Assembly: GCA_027310845.1 (NCBI GenBank)
Contig: DAIDAB010000123.1
Location: 1-6,375 of the forward strand
Source: a bacterium
Lineage (GTDB): Archaea > Thermoproteota > Nitrososphaeria > Nitrososphaerales > CADDZS01
DNA length: 6,375 nt
Direction: 5' to 3'
Position 1 is the stretch's first letter; each line of letters begins with the position of its first letter. Both the position numbers and the translations under genes were made by a program. This document shows, piece by piece, positions 1 through 6,375 of this stretch. The notes beneath the pieces are model-generated. The model worked only from the letters and a program-made list of their open reading frames with translations. It made no database searches and had not been told where the DNA came from.

Positions 1-2203
1 CTCCTATATCAACTCCGACTCCTCGTTTCTTACCGTTACGGGTGAACCAATTCTCCGCAAATGTTGAATTTAGAATGCCAAGTAAAAACTCTAGGGAGTA
101 ATCGGGATGCATCTGAAGGATCGAGAGCATTGACATGCCAAAATAAGAACCGCTTTCATCTAGCGTAAATTCAGGCGACTTGAACATGCCTTTGAATATT
201 ATTTTTGGACCGTCGAAATATGACTTATCTCTCGGCCATTGTAGCTGGAACCACTGGTTGGAGCCATTTCTAGTCTCTCGCCGCAAGTCGGTTATCGGTT
301 TGAATTTTCCCAAATGCTTTTCTAGATTTTTATACTCCTGTATATCCTCACAATTTTGCTTAGTGATATATAAAAGATGTTTGTGAGAGTCTCGGAGACC
401 GTACTTAAAGACGTCAGAGGAGTCTATATAGCTCTTCACAAATTTTTTCTCTCGGTCGTCTAACTGAAGAGCGACCAATTCCTCCTCGTTCACAACAAAA
501 ATCCCTGAGCCAAGCGGCTCCTTGACTAAATCTGTATGTTTTCTGGCAACCTTATCTGTACCCTCGACTACACCTTGAGAAACAAAATACTGTGAACCCA
601 ATTTCACTGAGCCCGAAAGACCGCCGTCAGTATTATCGAATAAGATCTTGCCGGACTGAAAAACTTCGGAATTCTTAAAAGTATGGATGCGCACGCGATC
701 CGTTTCGAACGAAGAATTCAAATCTTCGAGCGAATCTATTAGATTTTTGTAGGTTAAGAACTGACTATCATCATTTACTTTTTCATATACCGCAACCATA
801 TGGTGACCTGCAACCGCTTCGAATACCTTCAATTCTCCAATATTTATAACTTGCCGGAAGATAAGCTCCTTTTTGATATGCTCGATTAACTTGGAAGACC
901 CCTCACCTTGTATCCAATAACTAGGAGTAATAAACGCAATTGCACCTTTTGCAAAAACCAAATCGATGCATCTGTGTAGGAAGTAATACCAGAAATCCAT
1001 TTTCCCTTTTTTATACTTCTTGCCCAGAGGAGATGCGTGGACTGTCTCGAACTTATCTTTGTTACCACGCTCCTTGATGTAAGGTGGATTGCCTATAACT
1101 ATATCAAAGCTTTCGATTCCAAACATCCATTCCGGGTCAAACCATCCAGTAACTTTGTGACTGAAAGGATTCCATGTTGAGAGTGTTCTCGTTATCTCAT
1201 CGCTTCCTCTTGTTTCAATCATCCGATCAAGCATCTGATTTTGTAGCTCTTTGAACTCAAGCTGTAGTCGCTGCCTTTCAGAATTTGTTGAGCTGAAGAA
1301 CTGAGTCCTTAATTCTCTCAACTGCTCAATGCGCTCTCTATCCTTAAACAGGGTCTGTTCTTTGGTTCCGGGGAGTTCAATAAGCGTATTGGCAGTCACG
1401 AACTTAAAGTCGAGATTTGGTAGTGGTTCAATGCCTCTATTTTCCAGTTCATCATGGATGCTTTCCTCAACAATGAGTGTCAGGAAACATCGAAGTCGAG
1501 ATATCTCGGTAGCTATGGGCTGAATATCTACCCCGAATATGTTCTCTCTGATGACACCGAGCTTCCTGATGTAATTAAAGTTTTTATTTGCGAACTCGCG
1601 TTCAATCACTCGTTTTATTTCTGGAGCAGTGTTTATGATTTGTTTCTCAAACCATTTGTGTCCGTCAGGATCAACTTGTTGCAAGATAAATACGATCTTC
1701 TGCAATGCACCAATTGGAAAGGCTCCAGAACCGCAGGCAGGGTCTAAAATCTTGATTGCACTTAGTGAGTCAATGATTTTCCCAAACTCATCATCCGCAA
1801 GTGGATTGGAGAGATTGTCTTCAAGATCGTAACTGATGACGGCGCGCAATTTGTGGTCATCGATAGATGTCTTATTTTTTAGGTAAACAAACAAACTCTC
1901 ATCAACCATATAGTCGACAACGACGCGAGGCGTATAATAACTGCCCGTGCTTTTCCGAGCAGATTCTCCAGTCTCTGGGTTTATTTCCGCAAGTAGATTT
2001 TCAAATATTCTACCTAGCATTTCCGGATCGATAGAAAGTTCCTCATCAAAACTCACATTCTCGTCAATCGTGAAGTTATAGGTTTCTAGGAATGCGAAGA
2101 GTTCTTTAATCCATTCATCTGGAATTATTACTGTGTTGTGGAATATCGTCTGTTTACTCTCATTATAACTAAAATAATCGTCATAGTCTGGTGAAAACAA
2201 ACC
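1..2203 (-). CDS. C-terminal catalytic part of the DNA methyltransferase (downstream of the TGA; partial, no stop in window)
   Basis: These 734 sense codons follow the TGA directly and in the same frame. They begin GLFSPDYDDYF and contain the whole catalytic core: motif X at 1930-1941, motif I DPACGSG at 1724-1744, motif II GVDIQ at 1520-1534 and NPPY at 1079-1090. A helical insert of the type common in this family (about residues 565-620) comes before NPPY, and GAIAFITPSYW (708-718) follows it. The target-recognition domain begins near YFVSQGVVEGTD (827-838). Restart codons are poor. TTG at 2198-2200 has GAGG only one base away. GTG at 2054-2056 and ATG at 2018-2020 lack a well-spaced Shine-Dalgarno. 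A restart at 2020 would still keep motif X onward, so a catalytically complete but N-terminally deleted methyltransferase is conceivable, though not shown. The true coding start of this half is unknown. Confidence 0.8.
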
Positions 2204-2206
2204 TCA
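2204..2206 (-). other. In-frame premature TGA inside the methyltransferase gene
   Basis: The plus strand reads TCA here, which is TGA in the gene. The flanking residues are IPYLN before and GLF after, so the stop stands for the first Gly of the conserved PYLNGGLF motif. GGA to TGA is a single transversion (plus-strand C to A at 2206). No base insertion or deletion is needed to join the halves. Confidence 0.88.
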
Positions 2207-3067
2207 ATTTAAATATGGTATTGATGAGAAGTGTCCAGTCGCGAAAGTATCCCTACGGCTTTTTATTTGCTTATTCAGTACCTCAAAAAAAATCTGTTCG
2301 AGGACTGAGTGGTAATAATCTGAATACTTCTCTATTCCCTGTAACGATAATAGTTCTTTAGGCATTAGAGATGTGCCAGCAATACTCTTTTTTTCTCGAA
2401 GAAACCAACAAAAAATAACTCGGCCTATTAGACGAACAGCAAATTCTGAATTTATTTGGTCTTTTTCTGGAACGGAAGGTAACTGCAAAAGAGGTCTGTA
2501 CTCTCTTTTGTTTCTATTGCTCCCAAATGCACCACCAACCAACTTGATGAAGAGGTGGGATATTTCGCGGTAGAAATCCTTGTTTACTACCTCGAGAGAG
2601 AAGCGCTCTTTTAAGTCGTTAAGGTCTATTATGTTGCCTTTTGTTATCAGATATTTTGTCGGTGTATTTACTTTGGCCTTTGGACCTAGGACGTAGGAGA
2701 ATCGGCGTGGATTTGAAACCGTTTCCTTGATTCCTTTCTTATCTCGTGTGACCTGTGTTGTAATAAGTGAAAGTCTCCAATCGTCTGAAACGTCGGAATA
2801 GTATGCGATCAAAGCATGAGCTCTCGGATGATTCTTGAGTAACGCGTAGGACTGCTTTGACACCTCCATCCGGGCATGAATGGAGGATTCTGGTGTAGTG
2901 GCAAAGATAACTAAATCGAGTGAGGGAGATTCGCCAATCTGTTTTATTGCAGAAAAACCTCGTCTCATCTCAATGCGGGAATCGGTTAGCTGGAAATCCG
3001 GAAAACTCGAGCTTACATATTCTATAAAGTCCTTTTCGGAAAACTTGTTTTGAAGCAGATTACTCAT
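2204..3067 (-). CDS. N-terminal fragment of the DNA methyltransferase (287 residues, ends at premature TGA)
   Basis: This is the part actually translated before the TGA if the stop is real. It matches, from memory, the N-terminal region of Eco57I-type methyltransferases that pair with helicases: DDWRLSLIT (95-103), SNPRRFSYVLGP (118-129), a TPTKYL segment (135-140), and a helical stretch RLIGRVIFCWFLREKK (212-227). It ends in IPYLN, the first half of the family's PYLNGGLF motif. I see no convincing PD-(D/E)xK nuclease triad. D51 in LDLVIF and E68/K71 lie in roughly suitable places but do not form a canonical ExK. The start ATG (3065-3067) sits in the helicase stop (ATGA), and no strong Shine-Dalgarno is visible in front of it, so translation probably depends on ribosomes finishing the helicase. 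On its own the fragment lacks every catalytic methyltransferase motif and is probably non-functional. Confidence 0.8.
   Translation of the reverse strand: MSNLLQNKFSEKDFIEYVSSSFPDFQLTDSRIEMRRGFSAIKQIGESPSLDLVIFATTPESSIHARMEVSKQSYALLKNHPRAHALIAYYSDVSDDWRLSLITTQVTRDKKGIKETVSNPRRFSYVLGPKAKVNTPTKYLITKGNIIDLNDLKERFSLEVVNKDFYREISHLFIKLVGGAFGSNRNKREYRPLLQLPSVPEKDQINSEFAVRLIGRVIFCWFLREKKSIAGTSLMPKELLSLQGIEKYSDYYHSVLEQIFFEVLNKQIKSRRDTFATGHFSSIPYLN
3064..3067 (-). promoter_or_regulatory. ATGA stop/start overlap, translational coupling of helicase to methyltransferase
   Basis: The helicase stop TGA (3064-3066) shares bases with the methyltransferase ATG (3065-3067). The sequence just before the ATG (CAAGAACACCGCGC) has no strong Shine-Dalgarno. 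Terminating ribosomes are therefore the likely source of initiation, keeping the two subunits in proportion. The overlap also shows that TGA works as a normal stop in this operon. Confidence 0.8.
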
Positions 3068-6000
3068 GCGCGGTGTTCTTGAGTAAAGAGCAGAACACTA
3101 GAGGCTTTTTGCTCTTTACCTTGTCGCTCTAAACTGACAGAAACTTGGCGCTCCGGGGCTATTTCCATTATTTTCTTCACTAACTCATCTGCAGAGAGAT
3201 CTACATCCTTTGATTCCTTGATGATGGTTTTGAGCTGGCCGTCCGAAAGGTCATCGAGCTCGCTTACTACTTGAATCAGGTCGTCGCAGTAGTTGCTGTG
3301 CTGGGTGCTGTCCTTAACGCTTCTAAGTATCCGCACCACTTCTGTTCTATTGCCAGACATTTGGGCAACGGGCGGTCTCTCAAACAGTCGTGTCTTAATT
3401 AATTCAAAAACCTGATCGAATTGATTGTCGGCCGGCTCACCCTTCTCGTCTACTGCCGCAACGAAAAGACGTAGTGCATCCTCTGTGTTTACCAATCGAG
3501 CATCTCCGTTTTCTTCTACGGCACAAATGATATTTTCTCCTTTCATACCGACACCGACTGTACATTTCTGCTCCTTACCAACCCGAATAAGTCTTGAACG
3601 CATAGGTAGTCGTCCGGCTTCGGCCATAAGATCCTCATTGCGCTTAGCAGTATCGTAGGCGTCCCTATGGGGAGCATCCCAACTCATTTCTTCAGAAGTT
3701 GCACGTGCGAACTCATCTTTGAAGAATGAGACGGGGTCTTCATCAGGAGTGAGCGTCCGAGAGTCGCTACCAACGACCGCGTTAAATATCTTCATCTTCA
3801 AGGTTGATATACCGCGGACGTTTACTTCCGCTTCGCCCAGGTCTGTTGGGAAGTAGTTGTCGATGTACAGCTTATCGAACATCTTCTTGCTGATGCGGTT
3901 TATGCGACCGACACGCTGTACCACCCGCGTCGGGTTATATGGGATGTCATAATTAATAATTCTTCCAGCGCGATGTAAGCTGATCCCTTCGCTCAAAGCG
4001 TCTGTGGCGACAAGGACATTGAAGTCGTCCTTCTGTTTCTCTGCTGGAAGCCCAGCATCAAAATTTTCTCTAACCTTGACTCTATCAGTTTTTGAATTTT
4101 CCGATGTGTAAACGAACGTAGGAATACCGGCAGACAAAAGAGCGTCACCTACATAATTGACCGTGTCAGCGTACATACTGAAGACAATGATTTTTCTGCT
4201 CGGGTCTTGCTGAAGGTGACCTTTTATATCTTGGAGAAGACGTTCCAGTTTTGGATCCGGCATTTTCGCATAGGTCGAATCGGTACCGAACCATTGCTCA
4301 TAAAGATTTTTCAAGACATCTCTGTCGTGGGTAACATCATTTACGAAGTTATCCTCCAAATCATTGAGATCAACGTATGCGATTTTTCGTGCAGGGGTAG
4401 TAACTGTATCTTCAATGGAAGTTTCAGACTCGAGTGAGTCCGAAGTATCTTCGTCTGGTGTCTCGTCTGGCGAAGGTATGAAAGCTTTCTTAGAAATCGG
4501 TACCTTCTGTTTCTTCTCAGTCCACTCCAGTACTTTCTCGTGAGAAGCTATGACATTCCCAAGAGTACTCTTAAACGCTGCGCGCGAGCTTTCGAACCGC
4601 ATGACCAATAGCTTACGCATGAACGATGCGACGTTCTTTTGCGCAGTACGGATATCTTCTAGTTCCGGATATTTCGCTATAAAATCAGCAACATCTTTGG
4701 CATAGGTTGTCGGCATGTACCGTGCTCCCGTAAGACCTTCTTTGACTTTCGAATCAGGCTCGATTTTTGCAATTGTATCGATGTATATTCCTGACAAACC
4801 GCCAAGTTCATATTCGCGGAGCACTGGATCAGTTATTGTTGCAAACTCAACACCCTGTGTCTGGAGATCTTCTCGATAACGTTTGATAGTCGTGAGATCA
4901 ATGCGTGATCGACGGATAATGAGGGGTTCGATCAATCTGCGCAGTTCTGATGCAACCATGTCTCGTTCTGCATCTAGTTTTGTTTGCTCAACAGAATCTT
5001 TGACTCCCTCGGAAAGCTTTCGTCTCAGGCTCTTATATTGTCTCTCGAGTTCCATAAACTTGACCGAGAGGTTGTCGACGGTGCGAAGCGTCGCTGCGCC
5101 GGGTGTCTGGAACAATTTTATGAGAGCAAAAATATCTTTCGGATCGTTGTTGAATGGTGTTGCAGACAGAACCATCACTTTGTTGTTGGCGTGGCTTCGT
5201 GCAAGCTGATGAAGCATTTGATAGTCATACGTTTCTTCGTTTCTATATCGGTGAGCCTCGTCGAGTATGAGAAGAATGGGATCTCGTGAATTTTGATAGC
5301 GTTCATAAGCATCCTCAATTTTCCCGGTGCTGTACACGCGACAACCAGAGAGCCGGAATTCTTCTGCGTAGTCTTCCCACATAGACACAAGATGGGGTGG
5401 CGCAATAATGACAGGTTTGAGTTCATGGAGATTGGCAGCAACTGCACTTGCAATGACACTTTTACCAAGACCGACGACGTCAGCAACAATAGCGCCATCA
5501 AAGTTTTTCAGACGCACAAGCGCCATTTTTATGGCGTCCAACTGATATGAGTAGTCACTATATTGCCCCCTAGAAACCGTGTGGGGAGTAATGATGTCAC
5601 TCGCGTCCTCACTCCAAAAAATCTCATGCAGAAGGCGGACGTACATTACGTATGGGCGCGGCACAACATTCATCCAGAGTTCGTTCTTAATCTTGTTCAA
5701 AAACATGTCTGATTTCCCTTTTTCTTGAACGGCAACATTTCGAGCATCATTCCAACGCCCCTCAAAGTTCTTTGAGTACTCTTGATATTTTGCTTCGCTA
5801 TCTAGAACTTCATTCACTTCCTGTTGACCGATGAGGCCGTTGTAAGTGAAATTGCTCGATCCCATATACACGACGCCATAGGGTTTACGATGAACAATGT
5901 AGTATTTTCCGTGGGCGTGCTCATCGGTCATTTTTATTTCCAATGATCCATTCTCCAATTTTTCTTCAAGTATGCGATATGCCTGCTGGGATTCCGGCGC

Positions 6001-6348
6001 GTCAAAAATTGCCGTTTGATTTGCAAGTTTTTTGATTCCTTCAGCCAATGCCTCGACTCGTTTTGTTTTTGATGATGGGATGCTCCTCGGTTGGAACGGA
6101 TCGAGCTTCATGGAAGAGTTTTTGGTCGATTCAATTATCAGATCCGGTATTGCGTCCGGATCAATATACGAGCCGACGAGAATCCGGACATGGAGCTTCT
6201 CTAGTTTCTTAGCGAGTAGCTCAAAGCCGCAGAGATAAAAATATCCTACTTCGATATCGATACCGGTTGTTTCGGTGTTGATCGCGTCAGATATAGCCTG
6301 ATATAGGTTATTGTCTGGGGCATTATTGATTAATCGTTCTGGGCTCAT
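3064..6348 (-). CDS. PLD-domain SF2/SNF2-type helicase (probable restriction/defence motor)
   Basis: This 1094-residue protein is predicted to be a cytoplasmic ATP-driven DNA translocase with a fused PLD-like domain. Residues about 25-205 form the PLD domain: H146-G-K148 is followed by G163-S-S-N166 and an acidic stretch at E177/E180. The usual Asp of HxKx4D is His153. The first helicase lobe carries the Q-motif-like YQLDAIK (268-274), Walker A GLGKS (293-297), DEAH (363-366) and SAT (395-397). A helical insert (about 400-700) with an acidic linker (625-648) separates it from lobe two, which has IVFS (721-724), ATDALSEGI (781-789) and QRVGRINR (811-818). Residues 840-1094 are a C-terminal extension I do not recognise. 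All core ATPase motifs are intact. An in-frame TAA at 6364-6366 rules out a start upstream of this leader, so ATG at 6346-6348 is the natural choice. The stop overlaps the next gene's ATG by four bases. The methyltransferase partner suggests a restriction-type role, which is inference. No named system is claimed. Confidence 0.93.
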   Translation of the reverse strand: MSPERLINNAPDNNLYQAISDAINTETTGIDIEVGYFYLCGFELLAKKLEKLHVRILVGSYIDPDAIPDLIIESTKNSSMKLDPFQPRSIPSSKTKRVEALAEGIKKLANQTAIFDAPESQQAYRILEEKLENGSLEIKMTDEHAHGKYYIVHRKPYGVVYMGSSNFTYNGLIGQQEVNEVLDSEAKYQEYSKNFEGRWNDARNVAVQEKGKSDMFLNKIKNELWMNVVPRPYVMYVRLLHEIFWSEDASDIITPHTVSRGQYSDYSYQLDAIKMALVRLKNFDGAIVADVVGLGKSVIASAVAANLHELKPVIIAPPHLVSMWEDYAEEFRLSGCRVYSTGKIEDAYERYQNSRDPILLILDEAHRYRNEETYDYQMLHQLARSHANNKVMVLSATPFNNDPKDIFALIKLFQTPGAATLRTVDNLSVKFMELERQYKSLRRKLSEGVKDSVEQTKLDAERDMVASELRRLIEPLIIRRSRIDLTTIKRYREDLQTQGVEFATITDPVLREYELGGLSGIYIDTIAKIEPDSKVKEGLTGARYMPTTYAKDVADFIAKYPELEDIRTAQKNVASFMRKLLVMRFESSRAAFKSTLGNVIASHEKVLEWTEKKQKVPISKKAFIPSPDETPDEDTSDSLESETSIEDTVTTPARKIAYVDLNDLEDNFVNDVTHDRDVLKNLYEQWFGTDSTYAKMPDPKLERLLQDIKGHLQQDPSRKIIVFSMYADTVNYVGDALLSAGIPTFVYTSENSKTDRVKVRENFDAGLPAEKQKDDFNVLVATDALSEGISLHRAGRIINYDIPYNPTRVVQRVGRINRISKKMFDKLYIDNYFPTDLGEAEVNVRGISTLKMKIFNAVVGSDSRTLTPDEDPVSFFKDEFARATSEEMSWDAPHRDAYDTAKRNEDLMAEAGRLPMRSRLIRVGKEQKCTVGVGMKGENIICAVEENGDARLVNTEDALRLFVAAVDEKGEPADNQFDQVFELIKTRLFERPPVAQMSGNRTEVVRILRSVKDSTQHSNYCDDLIQVVSELDDLSDGQLKTIIKESKDVDLSADELVKKIMEIAPERQVSVSLERQGKEQKASSVLLFTQEHRA
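3083..3119 (-). promoter_or_regulatory. 10-bp perfect inverted repeat just upstream of the methyltransferase start (possible mRNA hairpin)
   Basis: GTAAAGAGCA (3083-3092) and TGCTCTTTAC (3110-3119) are exact reverse complements around a 17-base loop. The repeat lies in the last codons of the helicase gene (around KEQ and LLFT) and ends 15 bases before the methyltransferase ATG. In the mRNA it could form a 10-bp stem with four G-C pairs, which a ribosome finishing the helicase would melt. That would suit coupled or gated translation. No U-tract follows it, so it is not an intrinsic terminator. The function is inferred; the repeat itself is seen. Confidence 0.45.
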
Positions 6349-6360
6349 TTTATTTAAAAA

Positions 6361-6365
6361 TCCTT
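6361..6365 (-). promoter_or_regulatory. Ribosome binding site of the helicase gene
   Basis: AAGGA lies 12 bases before the ATG at 6346-6348, in an A/T-rich leader. The spacing is somewhat long. It overlaps the in-frame TAA (6364-6366) that blocks any upstream start. No promoter can be judged in the 27 bases available, so the operon's promoter or a preceding gene lies outside the window. Confidence 0.5.
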
Positions 6366-6375
6366 ACAGATACTG

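Larger units (their letters stand above)
1..3067 (-). pseudogene. Eco57I/type IIG-like adenine-N6 DNA methyltransferase, interrupted by one in-frame TGA, partial at left edge
   Basis: This is one reading frame of 1022 codons with a single TGA at codon 288 and no frameshift. Numbering residues through the TGA, the N-terminal domain spans about 1-285. Motif X (YYTP, 377-380) precedes motif I (DPACGSG, 442-448), motif II (GVDIQ, 512-516) and the catalytic NPPY (660-663). The motif order X-I-IV followed by a target-recognition domain (about 820-1022) is that of gamma-class N6-adenine methyltransferases, and the length is typical of the roughly 1000-residue Eco57I-type family. The product would methylate adenine in a specific DNA site using S-adenosylmethionine; the site cannot be read from sequence. 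Every catalytic motif is intact, so decay is recent or the stop is artefactual. The C-terminus runs off base 1, ending in a segment (KKRGVGVDIG) typical near the end of such proteins. It is the second gene of an operon with the helicase. The two halves are also listed separately. Confidence 0.85.

Noticed and set aside
2198..2200. TTG directly after the TGA as a restart codon with GAGG in front
   Set aside because: The GAGG ends one base before the TTG, too close to act as a Shine-Dalgarno sequence.
2201..2209. Selenocysteine or TGA-as-Trp reading of the internal stop
   Set aside because: The position is a conserved Gly in the family. All tryptophans read in the downstream part of the methyltransferase use TGG, and no obvious stem-loop follows the TGA at the spacing expected for selenocysteine.
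2863..2886. 7-bp inverted repeat CCTCCAT / ATGGAGG with a 10-base loop in the N-terminal coding region
   Set aside because: Short, inside coding sequence and away from any gene junction; repeats of this size are expected by chance.
5175..5501. Minus-strand 108-codon frame inside the helicase gene, and a similar 60-codon frame at 886-1068
   Set aside because: Both are alternate frames of real coding sequence (helicase motif I region and methyltransferase NPPY region) and have low-complexity, unrecognisable products.
180..6238. Plus-strand open frames of 60-110 codons (for example 180-386, 1454-1747, 4883-5209, 6032-6238)
   Set aside because: All lie antisense to the two long minus-strand genes, which carry clear family motifs. 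None has a recognisable domain.
1..6375. Assignment to DISARM, BREX or type III restriction
   Set aside because: No DUF1998 helicase pair, PglZ, Brx genes or Mod/Res pair is visible. Only two genes are present, so naming one of these systems would go beyond the evidence.
1..6375. tRNA, rRNA, CRISPR array, insertion sequence or terminator
   Set aside because: The window is almost wholly coding on the minus strand. I saw no repeat arrays, terminal inverted repeats, or GC-rich hairpin followed by a T-run.

Overview
The window holds two genes that read leftward on the minus strand. Together they look like a compact restriction-modification or phage-defence operon. The upstream gene (6348 to 3064) encodes a 1094-residue protein with an N-terminal phospholipase-D-like (PLD) domain and a C-terminal SF2/SNF2-type helicase engine. 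The second gene (3067 to beyond base 1) encodes an Eco57I/type IIG-like gamma-class adenine-N6 DNA methyltransferase with a C-terminal target-recognition domain. The genes overlap by four bases (ATGA), the usual signature of translational coupling. Nothing else is encoded: the 27 bases right of the helicase start are a leader with a ribosome binding site, and all other open frames are shadows of these two genes.

The main anomaly is in the methyltransferase. Its reading frame is open from 3067 to the left edge (1022 codons) except for one TGA at 2204-2206. Frame and homology continue unbroken on both sides. The TGA replaces the first glycine of the family motif PYLNGGLF, so the simplest event is a GGA to TGA change (C to A at base 2206 on the plus strand). 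A standard gene caller would see a 287-residue orphan and a headless methyltransferase; they are two halves of one gene. The gene is therefore either a very recent pseudogene, a sequencing error, or a stop that is read through or used to split the protein. Its C-terminus lies outside the window, but the last residues visible belong to the terminal part of the specificity domain, so only a short tail is probably missing.

Intact, the system would resemble a type I or type ISP restriction enzyme split over two proteins. The methyltransferase supplies site recognition and adenine methylation, the SF2 motor translocates DNA, and the PLD domain is the best visible nuclease candidate. This mechanism is inferred from domain content. 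With the methyltransferase interrupted, the motor/nuclease gene is left fully open.

The organism cannot be named. Base composition is moderate (low to mid 40s % G+C by eye). Tryptophan uses TGG, glycine uses all four GGN codons, and the helicase itself ends on TGA. All of this fits a bacterium or archaeon with the standard code and argues against a code in which TGA is Gly or Trp.
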